Positions 33,722 through 44,830 of a DNA stretch of 64,000 nt are shown in pieces; positions within the stretch are counted from its first letter, which is position 1; the number at the start of each line of letters is the position of its first letter. The notes under the pieces are model-generated. The model did no database searches. It had not been told where the DNA came from and saw only the letters and a list, made by a program, of their open reading frames with translations. The stretch is taken from the NCBI GenBank assembly GCA_030141605.1, contig JAQGDQ010000146.1:424433-488432 (forward strand). The letters run 5' to 3'. The DNA comes from Tubiluchus corallicola (taxonomy: Eukaryota > Priapulida > Priapulimorpha > Priapulimorphida > Tubiluchidae). Position numbers and translations under genes: made by a program.

Positions 33722-35560
33722 TTCTTCACTTCAAATTGAACGCACTACCTAGAAAATAATGAAGTGTTGACTTACACATTATTTTACTCACTCACTCACA
33801 CTCTTCAATTTCAATTTATTTGAATTAACAAAACAACAGTTTTACAATACATTTCACATGATGGTACATAAAATAGGTATTACCAATAATGCATCTGTTT
33901 GTCAACTTAACATAGGAAACGACATTAAATTGCATGTTTTAGGGAGATCAAGGAAGCCGCAGCTTATAGAAGTCACCCAGAGGGCAATATGGGGATGTTT
34001 AAGAAGATAATTATGACATTTTATGACTAAAATTTTGCAAATATTTAAAGCTTAGGTTAGTATGTTAGTAAAATGAATGGAGTGATTATTGTAATGGTTA
34101 CTTTTCCTGCTCTGATCAGTACAGCACACTTACGAAAATTATAACTACAATAGTATTCATTATGCGACTTTTAATAGTTAAAATTAACATTCAAAATTTT
34201 TTAACAGAGATGTAAATTGTAGATTGTTTATTTCTGTGTCTTAGTCAATCGTTCATGTTCCACGGCTTTCTTTCAGCTTTTCTAAACACAAAACAAAACT
34301 GACAAATGAGAGAATGTCAACAAACCCTCAAAGGGTGTGTCGAACTACTCGTACACTTGCATCAAAATGACGAGATTTAGTGAACGAAGGAATAATGAAC
34401 AATCATTATTATGCTAAAGTATTGGGCCTACGTAAAAAGCAATAGGGCACCACGGTCATTATTAATCAACATCATTATCATCACACTTTGTGCCCGCGTC
34501 ACGACTACTGAGTACTGTAGAATTAGGTAGGCAAGATTATAAAAAAGTTCACCATAACGGTCGATAGTGTCTATATACATGTAGGCCTACCGTACTTGTA
34601 CGCTCTGCATCTTTAAAAAAATGAAAAAAAGCTCAAGTACTTTACTTGTTGCATACCTCCGGTTCTGGTGAGAATATTTCACTTTTATGTACAAGAATTT
34701 AAGTTACCTCCGCTAGTTCGCCACTAAAAATAATAGTGTGATGTCCAGAAGCCGTCTTCAACGTCCTTCACAAAAACAGTAAACCACAGTAACAGTCCAG
34801 CTATTATAGAAGACCACAAGCTGTAAACAACTATTTTTGAACTTTGAGCCAGCTACTATACAGTGCACGCTGAGAAATGCCGCGTAGGTATGTGCTGCCA
34901 TCTACAGACTATTGGTAACAAATTTATATATAATTATACTACTTTCGCTGATAATTGCCCAAAAGTTATAAAATATATACAAAGATTTGTGCGACAAAGT
35001 CAAGGAACAAAAATATGTCAGAAAGATAAAACGGAGACGACATGCTATTAGATTACCGGAAAACAGTCCTCTTATTAAAGCTTTTCGTGAATTAGTTTAA
35101 CTATCAAAAAAGCCAAGGGGAGTAAGACTGCTTACACAAAAATACCTCAATAGAAAATCTCTAATTTTGAAACATTCTTCATCCTGGGGAGTAACTAAAA
35201 TCGTACCGTCTGGCGGCAGAAGTTGGAGAGTGTAATGTCGTTGGACAACTAATAGGCCCACACGCCATAATATTAACTATGATAATTTATGAAGTTAGAA
35301 CCTGAGAGCATAAAGAAAAATTACAGATTCACAGACTCAGCACCGAATTCTCAGGTGATTCGTCTAGTAACTGTTATTATAGCAAACTTTTAAAAGTAAT
35401 GAGGGACTTATAAGTACCCCGTACAATACTCACGCAAACAGACAGAGAATGTTTGTACACCATGGCTATCAATTTGTTAAAGGCTCTACCATATTAATTT
35501 CTGGAATTAGAAAGGTGTAGATCGACTCAGTTGCAAGAAGTTGCGTATACTTAACGTATA
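33722..35560. other. Upstream region of the carbonic anhydrase; one retroelement tail
   Basis: At 33804-33832 the plus strand reads TTCAATTTCAATTTATTTGA, the reverse of an AATAAATTGAAATTGAA LINE-type tail. Donor-like sites on the minus strand (GGAG|GTATGC near 34656 and GGAG|GTAACT near 34707) could start a 5' UTR intron of the carbonic anhydrase gene. No coding exon was found. Confidence 0.4.
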
Positions 35561-35561
35561 T

Positions 35562-35612
35562 GTGTGTGTGCGTGTGTGTGTGTGTGTCTGTGCGTGGTGT
35601 GTGTATGTATGT
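35562..35612. repeat. Short TG-rich microsatellite
   Basis: An interrupted GTGTGTG run (TGTGTGTGTGCGTGTGTGTG and continuing) of about 50 bp. Confidence 0.7.
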
Positions 35613-36059
35613 ACGTAATTGTAATGGTGTGTTTTCTCTAATAAAAAAATAACTTCTCTAAGGGAACCTAGTTAAAAAGAGCACTTGTTTTCCGAAAAGG
35701 AAGACAAAAAGGTGAGTTGTTTCGAGTGAAGAGGTTTATGAGTAGGTTTATCCAATCTGCGTAATTACATTTATTTGGGAGCTGAGAAATTAGAACCGGA
35801 AGCGCTGAGTACTGTGCTGAGAAATTTGAATGAGGCCCTAAATTAAGAACTGAACTGATATATAAGTTGAGATGACTTGAACTGAAATGATATTCGCCAA
35901 GCAGAGAGTTTAAAATGACTTGATTGAGGATCACTTGTAAATGTGTCATCTTACGTTAAACGTTCATAAATTATCATCAGAAGCATAATTTTTTATGTAT
36001 GTGCACAATCCCGCACGTATGTTTATGTTACTCATGCCTTTATGTTAAATTTAATTGAA

Positions 36060-36674
36060 TTATAATCTTAAACAGTTACTTACAAAAACGCATGTGGACA
36101 CAATTCAGTAAGTAAAACAGCAATCAACTTATGGAATTCAACATCCTTAAGTACAAAATCAAAAGACGGATTAACAACATTTAAAACAGAACTAAAAACA
36201 AACTGCTAACTCACAAAAGACTCCTATATAAACACGATAACGTAGAATTCATCAGTAATTGGAGAATGCAAAAAACGCGCAACGGTTTAGAGTCATAAAC
36301 TCATCATAATATAAGTGTCTATACTATAAAAATGAACGACTCGCACGGAAGCTTACACGGCAAAAAAGCAGCAAAAACTATCAGAAAATATTAAAATTCA
36401 CAATATTTCATAAGTCACTATCGTGTCATCATGTAGACAAACTCGTAGATATGTAATGTAGTATTTTAATGTTTTTATTCTTATGATTTTTAATTTAGAC
36501 TAACTAATACAATTGCACATATAAGTCTGTCAATGACTGGTTATACACTGATTTTATGTATGATGTAATTTGTTTTACTCTATATTAGTGTATAAATTTT
36601 GCAATAAAGACTTCTATGTTTCTGTGTGTTTTACTCTGTATTAGTGTATAAGTTTTGCAATAAAGACTTCTATG

Positions 36675-36680
<6 letters not shown>
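36060..36680 (+). mobile_element. Probable LINE 3' part leading into a TG microsatellite
   Basis: A decayed frame with TTTAAAACAGAACTAAAAAC (reading FKTELKT, the kind of box found at non-LTR ORF2 C-termini) is followed by an AT-rich 3' region. Two tandem 57-bp copies of a terminus containing TTTTGCAATAAAGACTTCTA follow (36578 and 36632), directly before the (TG)n tract. Inference from composition and arrangement. Confidence 0.35.

Positions 36681-36768
<88 letters not shown>
36681..36768. repeat. (TG)n microsatellite, about 44 units
   Basis: Uninterrupted GTGTGT over 88 bp, beginning at the CTTCTATGTTTC end of the preceding element. Cys-Val open frames here are artefacts. Confidence 0.97.
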
Positions 36769-36772
<4 letters not shown>

Positions 36773-36790
36773 AAACCTGGCTATGCCACA

Positions 36791-37429
36791 TTAACCCTTA
36801 TAAAGTCACCGGGGGGGGGGAGAGTAAAAAATTACCCCCAGACCGGTTCTTTGCATTTTACCCTTTTACCATATGCATACCAGTGAACCTTTTCTATGAT
36901 TTTTTCTAAATATGTTTTGTGCACAAAATATTTTCAGTTATTAATTTTAGGCTCATTGTCTCACCACGAAATAAAAGTTAAAATGCAATATGTAGATTTT
37001 TTAAAATTGTCAGAACTTTACTTCGCTTGCCTATACATTATACGGGCGATGTATCTGATAAAACAAAATGTCAGACGTCTGTATGCTGAAATTACTCCAC
37101 CTAAAAGAAGAAAGTAGTAGACAATAAATTCAAAATAACAATGATTTTTGCACACGCGCTAGCAATGTCGGTTGTCTACAGTTATTCCAGCATACATAAG
37201 GGAACGTAACTAAGTGAATTTAAATTTCGTCTTACTAGTAAGTCACATGTCTTTGAGCAGAGGTATAATGTATCCTATGGTGGTCAGCATAACCACAAAT
37301 TATGCTGTTGCTGTTTACTAATGAAACACGCCGGTTTCTCAAAAGTAATTTACGAATTATGGCGGGCTAATTTTTCACCCCCCGGTTACCAAAATTGATC
37401 GTAAAAAATCGTGACCCTATAAGGGTTAA
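36791..37429. mobile_element. piggyBac-like TTAA element K
   Basis: TTAA at 36791-36794 and 37426-37429 flanks an inverted pair, CCCTTATAAAGTCAC and CCCTTATAGGGTCAC. TTAA followed by CCC is the hallmark of piggyBac ends. Just inside lie G10 (36811-36820) on the left and C6GG on the right. A 73-codon frame (36896-37117) ending in PPKRRK lies within; it does not resemble the transposase core that I know. Length 639 bp, non-autonomous. Confidence 0.72.
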
Positions 37430-37797
37430 AGGGCAAAGGTATTGTTACACGTGGAAGTTGCACGAACTTAACAGCAATCAGTAACGTTGTGCGCATTTTG
37501 AATATTTTAAACTGTATACTATTATATTCTTTGTTTCGGCTCATAGACATTGCCTAAAGACATAAAAATACATGTAGTTATTAATAAACTAATCATTAAG
37601 CATTACTTACTATGAAATTAATGTCTTTACCAAGATTAAAAACAGACTGAGATTAAAAGAAGATTTACGTAAATGGCATACTTTAAGAGTACGTTAAACT
37701 TTCATTTCTGTAAATTTAGAGATAATTGCTTGGTCCAAGCGAATTTTTTTAACATAGATTTCAAATTTACGCGTTTAGAATTTAACGCTTTTAATTG

Positions 37798-38167
37798 AGC
37801 GTGCAAGTAAAATTGCGAATCTTGAGAAAAATTAACCAATCGTTAAAATTTAAAACGTAGATCAAAATTTGTTACAAATCAAAATTAAGTATCTACAATG
37901 CTGAAAGCTGTCGATGTTACCAAAGTTTTTTTTTGGAATTAATAAACGAATGCTTCTAATCGCAAACTCTGAAATTAATGTTATGAATAGAGTGCACATG
38001 CGAAATTGCGAATCTTAGAAAAAACATTAACCACTCATTAAAATTTAAAACGCAGATCAAAATTTGTTACAAATCAAAATTAAGTATCTACTGTGCTGAA
38101 AGCTGTCAATGTTAGCAAAGTTTTTATTGGAATTAACAAACGAATGCTTCTAATCTGCAAACTCTGA
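37798..38167. repeat. Diverged tandem duplication, about 190 bp
   Basis: Two copies (37798 and 37990 onward) share GAATCTT..GAAAAA, TTAAAATTTAAAACG, GATCAAAATTTGTTACAAAT, CAAAATTAAGTATCTAC, GCTGAAAGCTGTC and GAATGCTTCTAATC. Small indels and substitutions show it is older than the other duplications here. Confidence 0.85.
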
Positions 38168-38279
38168 AAGAAGCCACGTTCATCGTTACGTTCACTTCTG
38201 CAGTTACGAGACGTAACGCTCGTGGCAATTCGTCTTACGACCATTTACCCTAACCGTCTTTATACTTAGCGGTCTGAAC

Positions 38280-38720
38280 TCTATTATTGAAATTGCCGAC
38301 TGTAAATTATCAGCCAATCGCCTGCCTCAGTTGAATGAAACCAAAGGCTAGATCTTCTATTATGGGCAATAGATGCGCATCTGTGAGCGGGGCAGAGCAA
38401 TAGACTAATTGAGCAGCTGCGCTGGGCAGTGGCTTCTTGGTACCCCAACTTGCCTGAAGCTCGAACAGCTTGCATAACTTGAAGTGCGTGCGAGAGTGCA
38501 ACTACGATGCGATCTCGCGCCGAGCTCATGGTTAAAATTTAATGTGCTCATTAAGCAGTTTAAGCTATTCAGGAAAAAACATACAGAGATACGATTAAAA
38601 TCTCTAGCTGTTTCACGAACGTTGTAATTACGCTATATTGCTCTTCATATAAACGCGTCCGTGCTTAGTATCCGCACAGAACGCACGCACGCACACGCAG
38701 TGCGTAATTTCTGACACACG
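38280..38720 (+). promoter_or_regulatory. CpG-richer promoter-like region with TATAAA (38648-38653)
   Basis: Between two AT-rich tracts this 440-bp patch has many CG dinucleotides (CGCGCCGAGC, GTGCGTGCGAGAG, ACGCACGCACGCACACGC). TATAAA at 38648-38653 lies about 170 bp before the ATG of the putative secreted-protein exon. This is position-based evidence only, but it fits a core promoter on the plus strand. Confidence 0.35.
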
Positions 38721-38819
38721 CATATTAATTTTCTCAGTTGTCATTGCAAGAATTTCGTTTCAAATTTGTTTTTTTAAAACTAAAGTGAGTAAAATCAACT
38801 GCCTCGTCTAGCTAGTGCA

Positions 38820-38901
38820 ATGAATTTCGCCTGTGTGTACACGATGCTTTGTAGAGACACACCAAGGTTTCTGCTATTGTTTGTGCTGACTGCTGTATTT
38901 G
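38820..38901 (+). CDS. Putative first exon encoding a signal peptide, unknown gene
   Basis: The ATG at 38820 opens 27 codons ending at a strong donor, TTTG|GTAAGT (38902), in phase 1. The peptide MNFACVYTMLCRDTPRFLLL then FVLTAVFG has a basic n-region (two Arg), a clear hydrophobic core and small residues at its end, as in a secretory signal. The sulfotransferase in this window has the same arrangement: a hydrophobic first exon ending in G with a phase-1 GTAAGT. A promoter-like patch precedes it. The best following exon I see is 46978-47028. The product is unknown. Confidence 0.45.
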
Positions 38902-39137
38902 GTAAGTTACACAGAACTGACTAATTTACATTTGAAATTGTCGTTTATTCTTGGCTTTTGTTGTGTTATCAATGTCGGTGTGGTTGTTGTTACCCATTGT
39001 TCCTCCCGCTGTGCGTGGGTGGTGTAAGCTGGTGGCGGTGGTGGTATTGTTGTTGTTGGTGAGTGATGATAACATTGTATTGCCATTTTACCAAAATTTT
39101 ATGTTACCCTCGTCATTTGGCCCCTCTTAGTCCACAA

Positions 39138-39597
39138 TAAACCTTTTCACAGCTCAAGCGATTAATGATGATCGTGAAAAGGTCAAAGGTTTAGCGTTTC
39201 AGGCAACGCATTTGTATATACTTGACAATGCCTCGCAGCTCATGCAACTGTAATAGTAACAGTTTTAACAGCTAGCTAGAACTTTACCTAGTTCATTTTT
39301 TCTTGTATCCAAGCAAGATCCTTCTAGTAAATCATTTTACACACATACTGATGCATAATTAAGTAAAGTCCACGTAAAACAACTGACGTTACTGAACTGA
39401 TGCGGCTGACGACTTTGCTCTACCCACACGTCACGTGACGGTTGTAGTTAAGACGCGTTGCTGTGGTACACTTAGCCTTTGACGTGCAACAACTGCGCGT
39501 GCGCGTAACGAAACTGTCAAAAAGCTAAGTGAAGTACTTAACTGTCAAAAAGCTAAGTGAAGTACTTAACTGTCAAAAAGTAGTAAGTTGTTAGTGT
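39138..39597 (+). mobile_element. Family B MITE, copy B4, with 28-bp terminal tandem repeats
   Basis: It starts at TA (39138) with AACCTTTTCACAGCTCAAGCG and carries the GATGATCGTGAAAAGGTCAAAG and CACGTCACGTGACGG blocks of the family. The right terminus is amplified: AACTGTCAAAAAGCTAAGTG plus AAGTACTT occurs at 39512, 39540 and partly at 39568 (period 28). Confidence 0.75.
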
Positions 39598-40540
39598 CCA
39601 CATACTGTTCAGTTGCAAAGCAGCAAGAGATTTACAAGTTTGACAACTAAGATTCGGAAACTTGTATTTTCTTGCAAATTTAACGATTTCGTATAGTAAC
39701 GCTTTAGAACTGCCCAAGTTTTTACACTCCCTAGTTCATTTTACAGTTCTGTACTATGAGATTAGGATACACAATTGCAAAGCCTATATTTGATGTGGTT
39801 GATGTTACTGAGATTGAAGTGATGTTAGGCCTCTAAATCAAGAATAATTTTGTAATCTGTATCACGGCATCGATAAATTTGTTCCTGGCACAATCTGATG
39901 TAGATGAGGCCACGTATAGAAACAATTTTACGGCTGACATCTATCAGTTTCTGACCAGAATCGGCGTTGTTTAACTTCGGGTGCTAAGCACTCACAGCGG
40001 CCATTTAACTAACTCAAGCTTTCGTATAACTTTGCAAGTAACACATCAGAATAAATATTCGTCACTACCACATTACCAACAGTTCGAGTATCACAACAAT
40101 TCATTAATATGTGACGATGAAAATATTTCAGAACAAAGAATTTCATTTTGCTGTATACGTTTACAATCCACGGTCATCCCCACTGAGCAATAAACATAAA
40201 GTTTAGAGTTGTTAATCCAGACGTTGTTCTGAGCAATTTCACTGGCTGCTTTTGCTCGTACGAGAAATGCTCACGGGTAATATCCTCGTTGCAAGAGAGC
40301 AATGAAGGATCACGAAAACAGTCCTGACCACTTATCGCCAAGCTTTATGTGACTTGCTCGTACAGTAAGAACATTTGAACTATAAGATTTTAGGACACAT
40401 TTTAGATGTTGTTACAATTCACGTTTACAAAATGTCAAACTCAAGGTACTTAATAGAAAAACACGTGCCTACATAAGCGTGCATAAAATGGGTTGTATAT
40501 TCTTTCTTTTTCCTCTTCAGAGTTATTATTATCGCATCAT
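39598..40540. other. Gene-free stretch
   Basis: No gene, RNA or repeat that I can support, up to the trinucleotide tract. Confidence 0.5.
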
Positions 40541-40573
40541 CTTGATAGCGGTCATCACTACCATCGTCACCGT

Positions 40574-40614
<41 letters not shown>

Positions 40615-40785
40615 CCATCATCATCATCGTCATGATCATCATCACCACCACCAGCACCACTACCACCATCATCATCATCATCGTCGTCATCATCATCAGC
40701 ATCATCATCATCATTACCACCACCACTATCACCACCACCACCACCACTATCATCACCATCACTGTCATCATCATCATCATTACCG

Positions 40786-40818
<33 letters not shown>

Positions 40819-40861
40819 TCATCACCGCTACCACCACCACCATTATCATCACCACCACCAG

Positions 40862-40893
<32 letters not shown>

Positions 40894-41132
40894 CCGCCAC
40901 CACCACCACCATTATCATCACCACCGCCATTATCATCACCACCATCATCATCATCTTCATCATCATCATCATCACCACCACCACCACCATCATCATCATC
41001 GTCATCATCACCACCACCACCACCACCATCATCATAATCATCATCATCATTATCACCATCATCATCATTATAATCAGCATCAGCATCATCATCATCATCA
41101 TCGTCGTCGTCGTCGTCGTCATCGTAATCGTC
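40541..41132. repeat. 590-bp ATC/ACC trinucleotide tract
   Basis: Almost pure (ATC)n with interspersed CAC, CAG and CGT triplets. The internal block CACCACCACCACCATTATCA recurs about every 60-80 bp, showing local reduplication. His-, Ile/Thr- and Met/Val-rich open frames of more than 200 codons here are artefacts of the stop-free repeat. Confidence 0.97.
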
Positions 41133-41191
41133 ATCAATGTTTTATCTTGTTTATGTGCATTGTATGGTAATGCAAAAAATTACGCCATTAC

Positions 41192-41487
41192 GATCTTAAA
41201 ACTTGCCTAGTTTTAGTACAACACACTGAATTTCTTACAGTAGCACTGTATTTCAAATTTGCTTTCACAAACACGTGCAGCACGCCCGTGGAATATTTTT
41301 GCTGTTGAAAATTCTGTTAGTTTGTGATGTCATGAATAGTTGGGCTTGCTTGCTGTTAATTAAGATTTTAATCTATTATTAAATTATCAGAAACGCTTTT
41401 TCAGTATTATTGGTGCTAAAATGTATACTTTTTTATCCAACTTGAAAATGGCGTAGGATATTAAAAAATCATCCTGTTTTCCTTTAA
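41192..41487 (+). mobile_element. Family A MITE, partial copy (5' end missing)
   Basis: It starts inside the family at GATCTTAAAACTTGCC and runs to the standard end (TTAA at 41484-41487). It is part of a 514-bp segment that is nearly identical to 45732-46246. Confidence 0.85.
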
Positions 41488-41705
41488 GCCCACACGATAG
41501 TGTTTTTTAAATTACTCATGTCTCATCAATGTTAGTCATTAGTGTAAAATTAATCAAACGAATTTTAAATGAAATAATCTTTGTGCATCCTTCGTTCCCG
41601 ATCCCTGGGCGACGTTTGGAGACGTAAGTATAATCGTAAAAGACTATTAGAAAAAATAACGCATGATTTTCATCCAGTGACATCTAAACTGGCGTTGATC
41701 AGATA
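41192..41705 (+). repeat. Segmental duplication, copy 1 of 2
   Basis: It matches 45732-46246 almost base for base, including about 218 bp of non-transposon sequence after the MITE end (GTGCATCCTTCGTTCCCGAT, then GACGTTTGGAGACGTAAGTA). Only a few substitutions were seen. Confidence 0.92.
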
Positions 41706-42289
41706 TCAGGTAATGCAAAAAATTAATGATCATTTTCGTTCTTTTCCGAATTCCATTAGCAAAATGAAAATTGAATCTAGCAGTAAAATTATATGACAAA
41801 TGTATTCAGAAAGTTATGGTAAAATTTAGCCAATCATATTATAACTACTAAAAAAATGTTACGTCAGGGCGAAAATATTGCGACTCATTCATCGTACAAA
41901 TACGTAGCAGTTGCGTTGGTTAAAACGTTGTTAGTTTTAGAGAAATTTGTTCTTTAAATATTGCAAGATGACAGTGCATTTATAATCAAAGTACACAGGT
42001 TCAGTCATATTCTTGTTTTTATTTTGCTGTGTTATTTACCGGGGAATAATACCTGAATCACCGAATTTCTGAGTAAACCCCTCCTAAGATTATGAAACGG
42101 TAATTTCTTATTCAGTGTAACTCAGGGTCGAATGTACGAAAAGGCGAAGCAGTTTGCTTATAGCTTCCGTTAAATTTTTTGCATTACTGGTGATTTTGTT
42201 ATATATTTGTTGTTATCTTGTTATTGAACTCGCTTTTAAACGGCTCCACACGTATTTTTGATACATATTCATGTCTTTACAAGACATTT
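41706..42289. other. No recognisable content
   Basis: Nothing supportable. Confidence 0.5.
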
Positions 42290-42720
42290 TGAAAATTTAT
42301 AGTTAAACAAGACCACAACTTTATTAAAATTTTTAATTTACTTAGTTAAAAAATAATGCCGAACGTTTCGACAGACTACTGCTGTCATCATCAGAGGAAA
42401 ATTTACCAACATACAATCAGTTTATATAGGCACACGTATTATGCACTAATTAAGTAGTTAACAGAAGCCAAATAGGTATTGAATAAGCAGACCAGTGAAG
42501 AAATTGATACGGTAACTTATGCACTAATTATGCATTTACAAACAGCCAAATAGATAATGATTAAGCAGATCAGTAGAAAAGAAATTGATACAGTAAATTA
42601 AGCACTAATTATGTATTTACAACAGCTAAATAGGTAATGATTAAGTAGACCTGTAAAGAAAGTAACTAATTTTAGCTATTAATGTTTTTAAGTGCCTGTT
42701 TAAACAAATTGATTTTAAAA
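42290..42720 (-). mobile_element. Penelope-like element 3' UTR, reversed
   Basis: On the minus strand the 3' region has about three units of roughly 80 bp (CTGGTCTGCTTAATCATTAC, TATTTGGCT, TAATTAGTGCATAAGTTAC). Then come CTGATGATGACAGCAGTAGT and CTGTCGAAACGTTCGGC, and an AATAAAGTTGTG end. The phrase CTGATGATGACAG..CGAAACGTT is frequent at the ends of Penelope-like and related elements. No ORF remains. Confidence 0.55.
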
Positions 42721-43071
42721 TTTTTAAATGTTTAGTATGTTCGAAACTTCATCTGCACTTTTCACATTGAATCACGTCCTGTACGTGTCAGCGTTGTACC
42801 ATAGTCAGTTTAGATATATTTCTATTGATCTGTTTAATAATCGCCTCAATTTTTCGAGCTGTTTTTCCAAGTGTACAGGATTCTTATAAAGTGATATGTT
42901 TTGAGCCGCGTTTGAGATGCTAAATGAAGACTCGTGACTGAATGTGAAACTTTTCATCAATAATAAACGAGCGCCATCAAAAGAGAGTCATTATCCTGTC
43001 TATACGTGGAAAGACGGTCAATTGCTGATACATGTTTGCATGCACGAATGTTTTTAATTTAAGCGTTGTAG

Positions 43072-43952
43072 ATGAGTCTTGGGTTGCGTGGTTGAGTCCT
43101 GGGTTGAGTGGCCGAGTCCTGGGTTGAGTGGCTGAGTCCTGGGTTGAGTGGTCGAGTCCTGGGTTGAGTGGCCGAGTCCGGGGTTGGGTGTCCGAGTCCT
43201 GGGTTGGGTGATCGAATCCTGGGTTGAGTGGCTGAGTTCTGGGTTGAGTGGTCGAATCCTGGGTTGAGTGGCTGAGTTCTGGGTTGAGTGGTCGAGTCCT
43301 GGGTTGAGTGATCGAATCCTGGGTTGATTGGCCGAGTCCTGGGTTGAGTGGTCGAGTCCTGGGTTGAGTGGTCGAGTCCTGGGTTGCGTGGTCGAGTCCT
43401 GGGTTGAGTGGCCGAGTCCTGGGTTGGGTGTCCGAGTCCTGGGTTGAGTGGTCGAGTCCTGGGTTTAGTGGCTGAGTTCTGGGTTGAGTGGCCGAGTCCT
43501 GGGTTGAGTGATCGAATCCTGGGTTGATTGGCCGAGTCCTGGGTTGAGTGGTCGAGTCCTGGGTTGAGTGGCCGAATCCTGGGTTGAGTGGCCGAGTCCT
43601 GGGTTGGGTGTCCGAGTCCTGGGTTGGGTGATCGAATCCTGGGTTGAGTGGCTGAGTTCTGGGTTGAGTGGTCGAATCCTGGGTTGAGTGGCTGAGTTCT
43701 GGGTTGAGTGGTCGAGTCCTGGGTTGAGTGATCGTATCCTGGGATGAGTGATCGAATCCTGGGTTGATTGGCCGAGTCCTGGGTTGAGTGGTCGAGTCCT
43801 GGGTTGAGTGGCCGAGTCCTGGGTTGAGTGGCCGAGTCCTGGGTTGGGTGTCCGAGTCCTGGGTTGAGTGATCGAATCCTGGGTTGAGTGGCTGAGTCAT
43901 GGGTTGAGTGGCCGAGTCCTGGGTTGGGTGGCCGAGTCCTGGGTTGGGTGGT
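43072..43952. repeat. 20-bp minisatellite, about 44 units, with 420-bp higher-order structure
   Basis: The unit is GGGTTGAGTGGCCGAGTCCT with variants at fixed positions (GGTTGAGTGATCGAATCC, GGCTGAGTTC, GGGTGTCCGAGTCC). The ordered set of variants starting at 43201 recurs from 43621, 420 bp or 21 units later, with one extra unit in the second block. Because 20 is not a multiple of 3, all frames cycle and stay open on the minus strand; the resulting NPG/TQPRTRP frames are not considered genes. Confidence 0.95.
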
Positions 43953-44164
43953 ATAGATCACGGACTGCAACGTCTTGAGGTCGATACTAGCGGCTGTCAA
44001 CGCCAGGGCATATACTCTACATGTCATTTGTGTGTTGCGTCCTTACCTGTATTATTGTAAGTGCAAGTCGCTAAAGAGCTATTCATTTTTACTGCTAATG
44101 TTGTCTGTTAAATGAACAACGGTAAATGAATCTTGTCTCTGTCTTTATACACGTATTATTATGT

Positions 44165-44235
44165 GCGTTCAAACGATTAGGCGCATGATTGTCCATTTTA
44201 TTTCTGGGTTCGAGTCCCAGTCATGTCGAGATTTA
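44165..44235 (+). ncRNA. tRNA-like SINE head (B box)
   Basis: CTGGGTTCGAGTCCCAG at 44204-44220 forms a perfect T-arm and contains an exact pol III B box (GGTTCGAGTCC). Upstream, GATTAGGCGCATGATTG resembles a decayed A-box/D-arm region. No acceptor stem closes, so it is not a functional tRNA; a tRNA-derived SINE fragment fits better. Confidence 0.4.
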
Positions 44236-44429
44236 TGAAGCCATTTACCACTTGAGTATATAACTTTCTGGCTGGCTTCTTGGTCTTAACATACTTACCT
44301 ACTTAACATAAATCAGGTACCTTTGCTTGTGCTGAATTTTCGTACGTATCTCCTGTAAACCCTTTAGCCCTGCATATATGTAATAGGTCTAATATTTTAT
44401 GTATTGTCTGGACATTAGTGCAAACTGGC

Positions 44430-44830
44430 AATTCCTTAATTGCTGAAATTATTAAAATCAACTAATTCTCAACGGTCCAGCATCAATGACCATATTTGTG
44501 CCTCTGACCACAAAGCTGATTTTAATAATTTCAGTATTGTGACCAGAGCTACAAATAACTGGAACTTATTAATAAAAGGAAGTTTATCTATGTACCCTAA
44601 TAAGCCTTCTCTTTATTCTCAAACACTTAGCAACTTGTTATTGCATCAATTTCTTTTCTTCAGTTCTGCTTAATCATTACCTATTTGGTTTTTATAAATA
44701 CATAATTAGTGCATAAGTTATTGTGTCAATTCCTCTTTTACTGGTCTGTTTAGTCATTACCTATTTGCAAATGGATTTTGACATTTTAATGTAAAAGTGT
44801 TAATAAAGTTGTGTTGTTTTAACTATAAAC
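44430..44830 (+). pseudogene. Penelope-like element: GIY-YIG protein C-terminus and 3' UTR
   Basis: The frame reads SSINDHICASDHKADFNNFS, IVTRATNNWNLLIKGSLSMY and PNKPSLYSQTLSNLLLHQF before a stop. This matches the typical tail of GIY-YIG endonuclease-bearing Penelope-like proteins (xxxxH..S.DHxxxF..FxIL......L.IKESL.I...KP.LN). The 3' UTR follows with two roughly 80-bp units and ends near AATAAAGTTGTG. The reverse transcriptase and the GIY-YIG core are missing, so it is 5'-truncated. Confidence 0.65.

Noticed and set aside
34863-35051. 62-codon plus-strand frame upstream of the carbonic anhydrase
   Set aside because: No ATG at its start and no recognisable motif; likely chance.
40479-41210. 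Frames of 202-243 codons rich in His, Ile/Thr or Met/Val
   Set aside because: Translations of the ATC/ACC trinucleotide tract in different frames.
41581-41796. 71-codon frame in the duplicated segment (RSLGDVWRRKYNRKRLLEK)
   Set aside because: The copy at 46130 is truncated, the frame starts without ATG, and no homology is recognised; GTAAGT inside may be a chance donor.
42977-44027. Minus-strand frames of 307 and 322 codons with NPGLDHSTQDS-type repeats
   Set aside because: The 20-bp minisatellite stays open in every frame; no start context, signal or splice support. Repeated period of 20 aa follows from 3 x 20 bp.
44165-44235. Functional tRNA gene
   Set aside because: Only the T-arm/B box is good; no acceptor stem pairing or anticodon arm can be drawn.
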